From NCBI RefSeq assembly GCF_004000865.1, contig NZ_BIMB01000018.1, forward strand, positions 62,001-126,000: a stretch of DNA of 64,000 nucleotides. The letters are read 5' to 3'. This DNA comes from Paenibacillus elgii NBRC 100335 (GTDB lineage: Bacteria; Bacillota; Bacilli; Paenibacillales; NBRC-103111). Every line of letters starts with the position of its first letter. Position 1 is the stretch's first letter. Both the position numbers and the translations under genes were made by a program. The notes under the pieces were generated by a model that saw nothing but the letters and a program-made list of their open reading frames with translations, was not told the DNA's origin and ran no database searches. Below, piece after piece: positions 9,070-18,185 of the stretch.

Positions 9070-10986
9070 TTACTTGTTCTGTGCGATACGCTCTACCAGC
9101 TCGGAAAGCTCGGTCCAGCGCTCCATCGCTTCCTCCAGCCGCTGCGTCAGCTCCTGCTCTTCCTGGAACAGCTCTTGCGCTTTCGTATAATCGCTGCCCG
9201 CGTTCTCGATATCTTGCTTGACCTGCGCCAAGCGATCCTCGAGCCCGGCAATTTTATCCTCGATTTCGTCCCATTCCTTCTGCTCCTTGTAGGAAAGCTT
9301 GCGGGGACGATTCGATTCGCGCTGCTGCGCCGGCGCCGTTTCGGCAGCCGACTTGGTTTCCCGCCGCTCCTCCGCTGCCGCTTGCTTTTCGCTTCGGGAC
9401 GCTTCCAGATATTCCGTATAATTGCCGAAAAATCTTCGGATGCGGCCCTCCCCTTCGAACACGAACAGATGATCCGCCGTCCGGTCCAGAAAGTAACGGT
9501 CATGGGATACGGTAATGACCACACCCGGAAAATCTTCCAAGTATTCCTCCAAGATGGTCAACGTTTGAATATCCAGATCGTTCGTCGGCTCGTCCAGCAA
9601 AAGCACGTTCGGCTCGCCCATCAGTGTGCGCAGCAGATACAGCCGGCGCCGTTCGCCTCCGGACAGCTTGCCGATCGGCGTCCATTGCTGGGCAGGCGTA
9701 AACAAGAAGCGTTCGAACATTTGCGCCGCCGTAACCGATTCGCCGCTCGAGGTTCGCACCACCTCGGCCGCTTCCTTTATATAATCGATCGCCCGCTGCT
9801 TCTCGTCCATCTCGACACTTTCCTGCGTGTAGTAAGCCAGCTTCACGGTCGGTCCGGTTACGATGGCCCCCGCGTCCGGCTCCAGTCTGCCGGCCAACAT
9901 GTTCAAAAACGTCGATTTTCCCGTCCCGTTCGGTCCGATAATGCCGATGCGATCTTCAGGTAAAACGATATAGCTGAAATTGTCGACGATTTTACGCTGC
10001 TCGAACGATTTGCTGACCTCTTCCAGCTCCATGATCTTTTTGCCGAGCCGGCTCGCACCGAGCGAAATGTCCATCTGTGCGGCGGGTCCGTCCACTTTGC
10101 GGTCGCGCAGCTCAACGACACGCTCCACACGCGCTTTCTGTTTCGTCGTCCGCGCTTTGGCCCCACGCCGTAGCCACGCCAGCTCTCTGCGCAGCAGGTT
10201 TTGCCGTTTGTCTTCCTCGGCGGCCTCGCGCTCCAGCCGCTCGGCCTTTTTCTCAAGAAATGCCGCATAATTGCCCTCGTAGCTGTACAGCTTGCCACGG
10301 TCCAGCTCGAAGATCCGGTTCGTCACCCGATCGAGAAAATACCGGTCATGCGTCACGAGCAGCAGCGCGCCTCGCCACTTCGCAAGGAATTCTTCCAGCC
10401 ACTGCACCGTTTCATGGTCAATATGGTTGGTTGGTTCGTCTAAGATGAGCAGATCCGCCGGTTGAATCAGCGCCCGAGCCATCGCGACCCGCTTGCGCTG
10501 CCCCCCGGAAAGTGTACCGACCTTTTGACCGAAATCGCGGATGCCGAGCCGGGTCAGCACGGTCTTAGCCGTCGTAGAGGCGTCCCATGCGCCTGTCGCA
10601 TCCATACGCTGCTGCGCGGCGAACAGCTTCGTCTGCCGTTTTTCGTCCTCGGGGGCAAGCTGCAGCTCGGCAAGCGCCCATTCGTATTCCCGCAATGCCT
10701 GCATCATCGGCGTATCGCCGTAAAACACCTGCTCAAGCACAGTCGAGTCGGAATCGAACGACGGATTTTGCGGCAAATACTCGACATGGAAATGGTTCGC
10801 ATGGATGAGCTTTCCTCGTTCCGTCGATTCGAGCCCGGCCAAAATTTTCAGCAGGGTCGATTTGCCCGTGCCGTTCACGCCGACGAGCCCGATCCGTTCT
10901 TTCTCGTTGATCTGAAAGTGAATGCCGTCAAATAAAACTTTCTCGCCGTAGCTTTTATATAAATCTTCTACCGTCATGATGTTCAA
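9070..10986 (-). CDS. yfmR: ABC-F ATPase, YfmR/Uup type
   Basis: A 638-residue ABC-F protein with two intact ATPase domains: Walker A GVNGTGKST and GPNGTGKST, signatures LSGGQRKRVAMARAL and LSGGERRRLYLL, and both DEPTN motifs. A C-terminal coiled coil of about 80 residues (EIEDKIAGLEDRLAQVKQD) places it in the Uup/YfmR branch. Members resolve stalled ribosomes or branched nucleic acid; the exact role here is open. The start is taken as the TTG at 10986 because GAGGAGG lies 11 bases upstream; an ATG at 10977 is the alternative. The M42 peptidase gene lies just upstream on the same strand with about 35 bases between them. Confidence 0.92.
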   Translation of the reverse strand: MNIMTVEDLYKSYGEKVLFDGIHFQINEKERIGLVGVNGTGKSTLLKILAGLESTERGKLIHANHFHVEYLPQNPSFDSDSTVLEQVFYGDTPMMQALREYEWALAELQLAPEDEKRQTKLFAAQQRMDATGAWDASTTAKTVLTRLGIRDFGQKVGTLSGGQRKRVAMARALIQPADLLILDEPTNHIDHETVQWLEEFLAKWRGALLLVTHDRYFLDRVTNRIFELDRGKLYSYEGNYAAFLEKKAERLEREAAEEDKRQNLLRRELAWLRRGAKARTTKQKARVERVVELRDRKVDGPAAQMDISLGASRLGKKIMELEEVSKSFEQRKIVDNFSYIVLPEDRIGIIGPNGTGKSTFLNMLAGRLEPDAGAIVTGPTVKLAYYTQESVEMDEKQRAIDYIKEAAEVVRTSSGESVTAAQMFERFLFTPAQQWTPIGKLSGGERRRLYLLRTLMGEPNVLLLDEPTNDLDIQTLTILEEYLEDFPGVVITVSHDRYFLDRTADHLFVFEGEGRIRRFFGNYTEYLEASRSEKQAAAEERRETKSAAETAPAQQRESNRPRKLSYKEQKEWDEIEDKIAGLEDRLAQVKQDIENAGSDYTKAQELFQEEQELTQRLEEAMERWTELSELVERIAQNK

Positions 10987-11021
10987 GCGGATTCAAGCCT
11001 CCTCGCCGTTGCTTGCGTTTA

Positions 11022-12080
11022 TTAATTGCCGTAAGGTTCGGCGGGCTCCGTCACGTAAGCGGCAAGCAGCGAAGCTGTATGCCGCACGGCGTCCTTGTGC
11101 GTCCGCTCCATCGCGTGGGAAGCGTGAACGCCCGGACCGATCAAAGCGGCGCGAATGTTGCTTCCTCCGCGAAGCGCAGCGGAAGCATCCGAACTGTACT
11201 GCGGGTAAATATCGACTGCGTAGCTCAGTCCGTCGCGCTTCGCCAGCTCGATCAGCTTCGACGTCATCGCATAATCGTACGGCCCGGACGAATCTTTGGC
11301 ACAGATCGAGACGTCAAATTCCGTACAATTCAAGTCTTCGCCCATCGCGCCCATATCGACCGCGAGCACCTCGCTGATGTCTCCCGGAATCCAAGCCGAG
11401 CCGTGACCGACCTCTTCATATACGCTGATCATAATTTTCAACGTGCAGGATGGAACGATGGCCTCGCGCTTAAGCAGTTCAAGCAGCCCGAACAAAGCGG
11501 CAACGCCCGCTTTATCATCCAAATGGCGTGATTTGATAAAGCCGTTCGTTTTAAACTCGGCACGCGGGTCAAAGGAAATGATATCCCCTGTACCGATACC
11601 GAGTGCTTTGACATCATCAGCCGACTTGACTGGCTCGTCCAGACGTACTTCCATAACCGCTTCTTCCCGCTTCAAATCTCGCGCTTCCGGAAAGACATGC
11701 ACCGAAGGCTTGGTCGTCAGGATCGTACCGTCGTAGGTTCGTCCGTCTCGGGTATGCACGCGACAGTATTCATTTTCGACGGAACCCATCATGTAGCCGC
11801 CGATCAGCGTAAACCGAAGCGTGCCATTGCTCTTAATCGAACGTACCATCGCTCCTAGCGTGTCAACATGACCGAACAAGCCGATTACCCGGTCCTTTTG
11901 CCGGCCTTCGACTGTTATAATCCCGCAGCCCTTCGGCGTGAAGCTGATCGGGTACCCCAGCTTATCCGCTTCGGCGGCCAGCTTGCCCATGATATTGCTG
12001 CAAAAACCGCTCGGGCTCGGCGTCGAGAGCAGCATGTCCAGCACCTGCATCATATACGTTTCGTTTATGTCCCATTTCAT
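11022..12080 (-). CDS. M42-family metallopeptidase (glutamyl aminopeptidase type)
   Basis: A 352-residue dinuclear metalloaminopeptidase. Visible metal and catalytic residues are the His in FGHVDTLG, the bridging Asp in LDDKAG, the Glu pair in YEEVGHG, the Asp in VDMGAMG and the C-terminal His in ERTHKDAV. It is expected to be a cytoplasmic oligomeric peptidase trimming peptides from their N-termini. The ATG at 12080 is preceded by GGAGG at eight bases; an earlier in-frame codon would add ten residues with no ribosome binding site. It is followed by the YfmR-like gene. Confidence 0.92.
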   Translation of the reverse strand: MKWDINETYMMQVLDMLLSTPSPSGFCSNIMGKLAAEADKLGYPISFTPKGCGIITVEGRQKDRVIGLFGHVDTLGAMVRSIKSNGTLRFTLIGGYMMGSVENEYCRVHTRDGRTYDGTILTTKPSVHVFPEARDLKREEAVMEVRLDEPVKSADDVKALGIGTGDIISFDPRAEFKTNGFIKSRHLDDKAGVAALFGLLELLKREAIVPSCTLKIMISVYEEVGHGSAWIPGDISEVLAVDMGAMGEDLNCTEFDVSICAKDSSGPYDYAMTSKLIELAKRDGLSYAVDIYPQYSSDASAALRGGSNIRAALIGPGVHASHAMERTHKDAVRHTASLLAAYVTEPAEPYGN

Positions 12081-12162
12081 ACAATCTGCCTCCGTTCGTT
12101 TGCTTCTCAAAACATTTTAAGGTAAGCTACGGAATGGATCTAATAACCAAGGAGGTACATAC

Positions 12163-12492
12163 ATGTCTCAACCATTGCCGCCAAAAACCTGTAGTATCGA
12201 CCGTCTGGTCACCGTTCAAGAAGATATCGATAAAGTGCTCCGCGGAGAAAAAACGGCCACCCGCCGCAACGGACGTTACGCCGATCCGGGCGAAATCATG
12301 GAGTTGAACGGCCACCGCTTTGAAGTGACGAATGTCTATCAGCAATCGCTCGGAGAGCTGACCGACGAGCACGCAAAGACGGAAGGATATGAGTCCGTCG
12401 AGGCCTACAAAAATTATATTTTATCCATGCATGCGGGCATGCCGTGGCTTCCGCACATGAAAGTGTGGGTTCACGAATTCCGCGCCGTGTAA
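12163..12492 (+). CDS. ASCH-domain protein
   Basis: A 109-residue protein made of a single ASCH domain, a PUA-like fold thought to bind RNA. The family motif GEKTATRRNGRYADPGE lies near residues 30-46, and an aromatic C-terminal strand (MKVWVHEFRAV) completes the barrel. AAGGAGG seven bases ahead of the ATG fixes the start. It is a single-gene transcript, divergent from the peptidase gene. No substrate is known; proteins of this type have been proposed to act on modified nucleosides or in translation. Confidence 0.85.
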   Translation: MSQPLPPKTCSIDRLVTVQEDIDKVLRGEKTATRRNGRYADPGEIMELNGHRFEVTNVYQQSLGELTDEHAKTEGYESVEAYKNYILSMHAGMPWLPHMKVWVHEFRAV

Positions 12493-12497
12493 TACGG

Positions 12498-12590
12498 CAA
12501 AAACAGTGTAGCCTCGGTACTTGCCGCGGCCTCCCCGGCCAAGCCGGGTCCGCTTGCTGCAGGTGCCTTTGCTACACTGTTTCTTTTTCT
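12498..12590 (+). terminator. probable terminator with long stem-loop
   Basis: AACAGTGTAGC and GCTACACTGTT face each other across about 60 bases that can themselves fold, with a T-rich tail on the plus strand after the ASCH gene. Confidence 0.55.
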
Positions 12591-12627
12591 TTACGATTTT
12601 CAGCTACCGTTGTGGAGGTTGTTGACC

Positions 12628-13059
12628 ATGTATTCCTGGCTCATATTCATTCATGCCGTCAGTGCCATGGTATCGATCGGACCGTTCTTCGTGCTGATAC
12701 CGATGCTTCGCAGGTTAAAAACCGCCGATGGCGATCTGCTGCACTCCTACCTCGATTCCTTCCGCTTCGTCGTTCGTTTGTCCAAGCATGCCGGACACGT
12801 GCTCGTCGCATCCGGACTGCTTCTGATGTGGCTTGGCAGCTGGCCGTGGACGACCCCGTGGATTTTCGGCACGTTCGTCGTCCTATTCGCGTCGCTGTTG
12901 TTCATGGCCCGCGCGTTCTCCCCGACGATCCGCAAGCTGCGCGAACCGGGACACGACCGTCAAGCACTTCTCCGCAAGCTTAGCCGGTCGCTTTATTTAT
13001 ATTTGCTCGTACTGTTCGTCATGCTGTGGCTCATGATCATGAAGCCGATGATATGGTAA
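12628..13059 (+). CDS. small integral membrane protein (DUF2269-like)
   Basis: A 143-residue protein with four hydrophobic helices: an N-terminal one (YSWLIFIHAVSAMVSIGPFF), two central ones around GHVLVASGLLLMWLG and IFGTFVVLFASLLFMA, and a C-terminal one (YLYLLVLFVMLWLMIM). The conserved His in the first helix and the arginine-rich loops resemble DUF2269-type membrane proteins, but I cannot assign a function. GGAGG ten bases upstream supports the ATG at 12628. It stands alone between terminators. Confidence 0.72.
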   Translation: MYSWLIFIHAVSAMVSIGPFFVLIPMLRRLKTADGDLLHSYLDSFRFVVRLSKHAGHVLVASGLLLMWLGSWPWTTPWIFGTFVVLFASLLFMARAFSPTIRKLREPGHDRQALLRKLSRSLYLYLLVLFVMLWLMIMKPMIW

Positions 13060-13083
13060 CACCTTGTGGAAGCTAGTCCGGAA

Positions 13084-13374
13084 TCAGCTTTGGAAATCGA
13101 CGCAAATGCTGGTTCCGTCAAGCACCTGCTTCATATGCGCCTTCACTTCTTCATGCACCGGATGCGTATCGTACGTTTTCAAATCTTCGAGGGAATCGAA
13201 TTTCGTAATCAGCGCGATATCGTAGGAACGTTCCAAGTGAAGCACGTCCATCCCGACTTCCAGATGGCGCAGCACCGGGATTTTCCCTTCCATGTTCACC
13301 AGAACGTCATACGTACGCTTAACCGCTTCCGGGCTGCGGTCTTTTAATTTGAACAATACGATATGAGTAATCAT
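13084..13374 (-). CDS. Dabb-family (stress-responsive A/B barrel) protein
   Basis: A 96-residue dimeric alpha-beta barrel protein. It begins MITHIVLFKLKDR and keeps the family pattern of an N-terminal strand with an exposed His, a central helix and the late SYDIALITKFDS strand. Family members range from enzymes to proteins of unknown stress function; the substrate is unknown. The start at 13374 follows AAGGGGAC by about seven bases. It lies about 50 bases downstream of the YfmM-like gene on the same strand and is probably in its transcript. Confidence 0.85.
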   Translation of the reverse strand: MITHIVLFKLKDRSPEAVKRTYDVLVNMEGKIPVLRHLEVGMDVLHLERSYDIALITKFDSLEDLKTYDTHPVHEEVKAHMKQVLDGTSICVDFQS

Positions 13375-13421
13375 CGTTTCAGTCCCCTTTTCAAAATCGA
13401 ATTTGTCGGTTGCTTCTGTCC

Positions 13422-14981
13422 TTACCTGTCGACTTTGGCGGCGGACCATTCCTCGACATCCCACACCTTCGTTACCCAATCCTCGTAAAAATCGGGCTCG
13501 TGGCATACAAGCACGATCGTGCCTTTATATTCCTTCAGCGCTCGCTTCAGTTCGTCTTTGGCCGCCACGTCCAAGTGGTTCGTCGGCTCGTCAAACGCAA
13601 TCCAGTTGCTCTCGTGCATCAGCAGCTTGCATAGGCGGACCTTTGCCTGCTCGCCCCCGCTCAAGCTGCTAAGCGGCCGGGTGATGTGCTCGTTTTTAAG
13701 CCCGCACCGGGCCAACGCGGCCCGAACCTCATGCTGATTCATATGCGAGAATTCATTCCATACATCATCGATCGGCGTCAAATTCGGCGCTTTCACTTCC
13801 TGCTCGAAGTAAGAAGGATACAGAAAGTCGCCCAAAAACGTCGATCCGCCGAACGGCTGGATTTTTCCCAAAATTGTCTTCAACAGCGTCGACTTCCCGA
13901 CCCCGTTACATCCCACGACAGCGATTTTATCGCCGCGTTCAATCGTGACATTCATTTTAGGCAGAAGTGCATGGGAATAGCCGATTTCCAGGTCTTTGCC
14001 CTCGAATACAATGCGTCCGCTTGCCCGTGATTCCTTGAACACGAAGGTCGGTTTTACCGCCTCCTCAGGACGGTCGATCCGATCGATGCGGTCAAGCTGC
14101 TTTTGACGGCTTTTTGCCCGGCCCGACGTCGAATAACGGGCTTTGTTGCGCTGAATGAAATCTTCCTGCTTCTTGATAAACTCCTGCTGCTTCTCATAAG
14201 CATCAATATGCTGTTGTTTATTAATATCTGCCATTTGCAGAAACTTTTCGTAGTTAGCGGTGTAACGCGTCAGCTTGGCAAATTCCAAATGATAAATGAC
14301 GTTTACAACCTTGTTCATAAACTCGGTATCATGGGATATCAGCATGAAGGCGTATGGATAGTTTTGCAAGTAATCCGTCAGCCAGTCAATATGCTCAACG
14401 TCCAGATAGTTGGTCGGCTCGTCGAGGAGAAGAACCGTCGGCTGTTCCAGCAGCAGCTTGGCCAGCAGTACCTTCGTCCGCTGTCCCCCGCTAAGCTGAG
14501 CCACGTCGCGCTCCAATCCGATCGCATCAAGTCCCAAGCCGTTCGCCATCTCCTCGACTTTTACGTCAAGCAGATAAAAACCGCTATTTTCCAACCGGTC
14601 TTGAATCTCGCCCATTTGCTCGAGCAGCAGCTCCAATTTGTCAGGGTCAGCGTCGGCCATCTGTTCGGTGATCCCATTGAGCTCCTGTTCCAGTTCAAAT
14701 AAAGGCAGAAAAGCGTCCTTCAGTACTTCGCGGACCGTTTTCCCCGGTGTCAGCTTTGTATGTTGGTCCAAATAGCCATAATTTACTTTGGGGGTCCATT
14801 CGACCTTCCCCGAATCTTTCAATAAATTGCCGGTCAAAATATTCATCAGCGTCGATTTGCCGACGCCATTGGCACCTACTAATCCAACATGCTCTCCCGG
14901 AAGCAGGCGAAACGAAACATTTTTAAACAATACCCTGCCACCAAAGCTGTGGCTTAATTCTTCCACCGTCAACAAGCTCAT
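13422..14981 (-). CDS. yfmM: ABC-F ATPase, YfmM type
   Basis: A 519-residue ABC-F protein with two ATPase domains: Walker A GANGVGKST and GCNGVGKST, signatures LSGGQRTKVLLAK and LSGGEQAKVRLCK, motifs DEPTNYLD and DEPTNHLD. The inter-domain linker is helical and rich in Lys and Gln (QQEFIKKQEDFIQRNKARYSTSGRAKSRQKQ). Length and N-terminal motif (LTVEELSHSFGGRVLFKNVSF) match the YfmM branch. It should act on ribosomes; an antibiotic-protection role cannot be excluded. ATG at 14981 with GGAG upstream; an in-frame upstream extension lacks a ribosome binding site. Confidence 0.9.
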   Translation of the reverse strand: MSLLTVEELSHSFGGRVLFKNVSFRLLPGEHVGLVGANGVGKSTLMNILTGNLLKDSGKVEWTPKVNYGYLDQHTKLTPGKTVREVLKDAFLPLFELEQELNGITEQMADADPDKLELLLEQMGEIQDRLENSGFYLLDVKVEEMANGLGLDAIGLERDVAQLSGGQRTKVLLAKLLLEQPTVLLLDEPTNYLDVEHIDWLTDYLQNYPYAFMLISHDTEFMNKVVNVIYHLEFAKLTRYTANYEKFLQMADINKQQHIDAYEKQQEFIKKQEDFIQRNKARYSTSGRAKSRQKQLDRIDRIDRPEEAVKPTFVFKESRASGRIVFEGKDLEIGYSHALLPKMNVTIERGDKIAVVGCNGVGKSTLLKTILGKIQPFGGSTFLGDFLYPSYFEQEVKAPNLTPIDDVWNEFSHMNQHEVRAALARCGLKNEHITRPLSSLSGGEQAKVRLCKLLMHESNWIAFDEPTNHLDVAAKDELKRALKEYKGTIVLVCHEPDFYEDWVTKVWDVEEWSAAKVDR

Positions 14982-15030
14982 GTAATTTCGGAATCTCCTG
15001 TCTATGAAAATAATTCGCGCTCGACAATTC

Positions 15031-15039
15031 ATTATAACA
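15031..15039 (-). promoter_or_regulatory. candidate extended -10 promoter for the YfmM-like gene
   Basis: The minus strand reads TGTTATAAT about 50 bases before the ABC-F start, an exact -10 hexamer with a TGn extension. A clear -35 is not seen; the site lies just past the stop of the PP2C gene. Confidence 0.35.
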
Positions 15040-15053
15040 TCAGTAGGCGCAAG

Positions 15054-15953
15054 TTATCCAGATGATAGACTTGACAGAAGCTTGCGGCCGCTGCGATAAA
15101 GTCGGTGGAGCCATAGTCCGCATTGCAATCGCAGCCGCTCTTTTGCATTTTTTCTCCCCGACACGGGCTTGAGCAAAACAACGCTTATATTGTCGTCAGA
15201 TTTTCGCTGCAACGCTTTTGTTAACAGCAGGTCGCACATTTCCTGTAGATCACTGCGCTTGCCATTCGCCGTGCACAGCAGCGCGGCAATGGATCTAGGC
15301 AGAAACCGGTCGTGAAAACCGTCGCTGCTCAGCAAAAATAATGTGCCCGGCGCGTAGTAGCCCGAGCGAATATAGACTTCAGGCTGTTCACCCATGCCCA
15401 GCGAATGCAGCAGCACATTGCGCTTAGGATGACTTCGCGCGCGTCGTGCGGACATTCGCCCGCGGCGGACTTGGGCGGATACCCAAGTGTGATCGCGGGT
15501 CAAGCGCTTGCATCGGCCTGTCGGCGATAGCCGGTAAATGCGGCAATCCCCGACATGTGCTATGAAGTAGACGGCATCCGTCAATAACAAGAGCGTCAAA
15601 GTCGTGCCAAGACGGCCGCCGCTGCCCCGACCTATTTCGACCAGCTCCTGGTGAACGGTAAGAAACCATGCTTCCGCCTCGCGTTCCAATCTTGTCAGAC
15701 TATCTCCTGTGGAAAGCAAAGCGGGAACCTTGGCGTCGTCAAGCCACTCCTTCAAACGGCGGATGGCCAATTCGCTGGCTTGTGCGCCGTCCTCCGAGCC
15801 GCCTATCCCATCGGCGAGTGCGGCGGCGGCATACGGAACGCCTTTCACTGTCTGTCCCACTCGCAGCAGCGAGCGGTCTTCGTTAATTGTACGGAACCAT
15901 CCCGTATGCGTGGCGGATCCATATTGAAAATGGACGGCAATCGTCGGTTTCAC
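15054..15953 (-). CDS. PP2C-type serine/threonine phosphatase, last gene of the Tad operon
   Basis: A 299-residue metal-dependent phosphatase. Motifs in order are the RTINEDRS metal-binding region, ALADGIGG, GTTLTLLLL, HVGDCRIYRL, LTRDHTWV, LSSDGFHDR and the closing DDNISVVLL. A basic C-terminal tail of about 35 residues follows. It starts with GTG three bases after the stop of the FHA-domain gene, so the two are coupled. Together they suggest control of pilus assembly by protein phosphorylation, but no Ser/Thr kinase is encoded in this window. Confidence 0.9.
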   Translation of the reverse strand: MKPTIAVHFQYGSATHTGWFRTINEDRSLLRVGQTVKGVPYAAAALADGIGGSEDGAQASELAIRRLKEWLDDAKVPALLSTGDSLTRLEREAEAWFLTVHQELVEIGRGSGGRLGTTLTLLLLTDAVYFIAHVGDCRIYRLSPTGRCKRLTRDHTWVSAQVRRGRMSARRARSHPKRNVLLHSLGMGEQPEVYIRSGYYAPGTLFLLSSDGFHDRFLPRSIAALLCTANGKRSDLQEMCDLLLTKALQRKSDDNISVVLLKPVSGRKNAKERLRLQCGLWLHRLYRSGRKLLSSLSSG

Positions 15954-15956
15954 GCG

Positions 15957-17627
15957 TCAGAACCCCATTTTAAACGTAAATTCGGTCGATATGATCTTAA
16001 CTATATCACCTTCCTTCAACCGATGCACCCGGTAAGGCACCAAAGATTCGCCATTGACAGTTGTTCCGTTTCGCGATCCTAAATCTTTGACGGCATAGCC
16101 TTCGTCATCCTTCACAAATTCCGCATGCAAGCGGGACACGCCTGCTTCCTCGTGCACCCAATCCGCACCCGCACCAGCGCGTCCGATGACGAAGCTGTTT
16201 TTAAGGAGCTGTATTTGCTCCCTGACGCCATTGCGATAAACCTCCAAGCATGCGCCTGAACGATCCGAAGGGCGCGGAGCTTTGCCTAGAAAGACTGTTG
16301 CATCCTGCGGCGCAAGCATCGCTGTTCGCATCGCGAGATCCGAGGATTGTGGCTGTGTCTCGTAAGGCTGCGTCTCTCCAAGCGACAATTGGCTGTACCC
16401 GGTTACTGGAGAAGAAATAGGGTCCGGCTCCTTGGGACGTCCCGCGTCCGGCATAACCGAATCTCCCGGGGCAGCAAAGCTAATCGGCGATGGCGACGCC
16501 AAACCGACACGGCTCATAAAGCTTGTCTGGTCTCCGCGATCCACCTCGGGTAATTTTTCGTTGCTGGACTCGAAGGACAAACCCGGCGCACCTTCTTTCG
16601 ATGCCTCGGATGAAGTCTTTGCCATTCTGAGAAACAGCATCAATGCTCCCGCCGTAAAGATTAGTGTCAAACCGATACACATCCAGAGCATTGTGTCACT
16701 CGGATCGTCAAGATAAACTTTCCAAACGAAGCACCATGCGAGCACGGTAAGTAAAATTACGAACAATTGCTTCCTGCGGGATTCAGGCTTCGCTTTGGGT
16801 GCTACTTCGGTCTTGGACATTCCGGGCTCCGTCGAATGATGTGACGGGGACGATACGTGTAGCTGTCCGGCCATCGGCTCATACACCGAATACTCGTTAC
16901 GCACCGCTCTCGAGGTATCGCTAAAAAGCTGTTCCGGACTATGAAATAAAGTAGACTCCGGATGAACGGAAGGTCTGAAAGGATGCTGCGACGAAGTCGT
17001 CATCCCCGTCAGTTCCGGTCCTGCGGGTGATACATGCTGCAAAAGACCGATTTGCTTCAAGAGCAGTTGTTTAAGCTCAGGCAAATTGAAAGCTTGCTCC
17101 TGCAAATAACGCATCAGCTCTTGAAATCCGCTTCCCTGGAGCTCGGTTACTCGATGAATTAAACTCGACGCCAGATGTTGGAGATCTGAAGAAACCGATC
17201 CCTTTCCCTCCAAATGTTCCTTAGGGATATAAGTTAAATACAAATCTTGAAAACCGGCTCCGCAATAAATATATTCTTCCCTTAGGACGTATCTGCCGGG
17301 CTGGAGCATGTATACCTTGCTATCGTCGAGCACTTCGACAATATGCAGCAGCAGCACATAATATTGAGCGAGCGAAAGCTTCTCCATTCGCAGCCAGTGG
17401 CTGAGCATTCGTTTGCCGGTAATGGCATAATATAAGCAAACATCTCCGTTCCTTGCCTCTACCTGAACTTCGAGCAGCCGCGGAATCCGGTTAGCCGACA
17501 GCATATTGACTTGAAAGCTCGAGAGGTCTTGCTGCTTCATCCCGCTCGGTGAAGAAAGAACCATAAAATGACCGTTCCGGTTGTCGAAATCGACTTTCAG
17601 GCCGTATAGCTGCTGGTCCAATGTCAT
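15957..17627 (-). CDS. membrane protein with N-terminal DUF6382-like region and C-terminal FHA domain
   Basis: A 556-residue protein. Residues 1 to about 190 form a globular region resembling DUF6382. A low-complexity stretch leads to two hydrophobic helices near residues 285-345 (VILLTVLAWCFVW and MCIGLTLIFTAGALMLFL). The last 80 residues are a forkhead-associated domain with the phosphothreonine-binding signature FVIGR, SRLHAEF and DLGSRNGT. It would sit in the membrane with the FHA domain in the cytoplasm, reading phosphorylation on a partner. Its place at the end of the Tad operon, next to PP2C, suggests a regulator or scaffold of the pilus machine. Confidence 0.85.
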   Translation of the reverse strand: MTLDQQLYGLKVDFDNRNGHFMVLSSPSGMKQQDLSSFQVNMLSANRIPRLLEVQVEARNGDVCLYYAITGKRMLSHWLRMEKLSLAQYYVLLLHIVEVLDDSKVYMLQPGRYVLREEYIYCGAGFQDLYLTYIPKEHLEGKGSVSSDLQHLASSLIHRVTELQGSGFQELMRYLQEQAFNLPELKQLLLKQIGLLQHVSPAGPELTGMTTSSQHPFRPSVHPESTLFHSPEQLFSDTSRAVRNEYSVYEPMAGQLHVSSPSHHSTEPGMSKTEVAPKAKPESRRKQLFVILLTVLAWCFVWKVYLDDPSDTMLWMCIGLTLIFTAGALMLFLRMAKTSSEASKEGAPGLSFESSNEKLPEVDRGDQTSFMSRVGLASPSPISFAAPGDSVMPDAGRPKEPDPISSPVTGYSQLSLGETQPYETQPQSSDLAMRTAMLAPQDATVFLGKAPRPSDRSGACLEVYRNGVREQIQLLKNSFVIGRAGAGADWVHEEAGVSRLHAEFVKDDEGYAVKDLGSRNGTTVNGESLVPYRVHRLKEGDIVKIISTEFTFKMGF

Positions 17628-17658
17628 TCTCCCTTCCTTTTATTTTCCATTCATCACA

Positions 17659-18183
17659 TTAAACCCCTAATGCTTCCCATTGAATGATCGTAATCATGAC
17701 GCCCGGCAGCACTGCCCACATGAATGGAAAACGGAGCCGACCGTCGGATGCGGGATCGGACTTTAATACAGACAGCTTGCGGAACGCCGCGAGCTGAATA
17801 AGTAAAAATCCCGCATGGGTCAGCCGTTGAACGCCGTCGCTGCGCCATAACAGCACAAGCAGCGCGATCAGACCGGCGCATATGAGCGAGGCTGCCATAG
17901 CGTAGAGGGAGAATATAGCCCCGGTAAAGGCTCCCAACGCAGCAAACAGCTTGACATCTCCGGCCCCGACTGCGCGAAGTACATATAACGCGAGCATCGG
18001 AGCAAAGCCACAGGCCAGTCCCGCAGCGGAAAACGCCAGCCCGTTCCAACCGGTCGTGACCAAATGAAAAATCAATCCGGAAATTGCCCCCGTAACGGTA
18101 AGCCAATTCGGAATTTTTTGTTTCGTGATGTCCGTCACGAACGCAACGGCCAGCATTACCGCAGCAAACCAAATACCGAGCAT
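17659..18183 (-). CDS. prepilin peptidase (A24 family, CpaA/TadV-like)
   Basis: A 174-residue membrane aspartic protease with about six hydrophobic helices. The two catalytic Asp are in the first loop (TDITKQKIPNW) and in the GAGDVKLFAALG motif. It should cleave the Flp pilin and the TadE-like pseudopilins after the conserved Gly. The short form without an N-methylation domain is typical of Tad systems. The ATG at 18183 has AGGGGGAT upstream and starts two bases after the preceding stop. Confidence 0.92.
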   Translation of the reverse strand: MLGIWFAAVMLAVAFVTDITKQKIPNWLTVTGAISGLIFHLVTTGWNGLAFSAAGLACGFAPMLALYVLRAVGAGDVKLFAALGAFTGAIFSLYAMAASLICAGLIALLVLLWRSDGVQRLTHAGFLLIQLAAFRKLSVLKSDPASDGRLRFPFMWAVLPGVMITIIQWEALGV

Positions 18184-18185
18184 GC

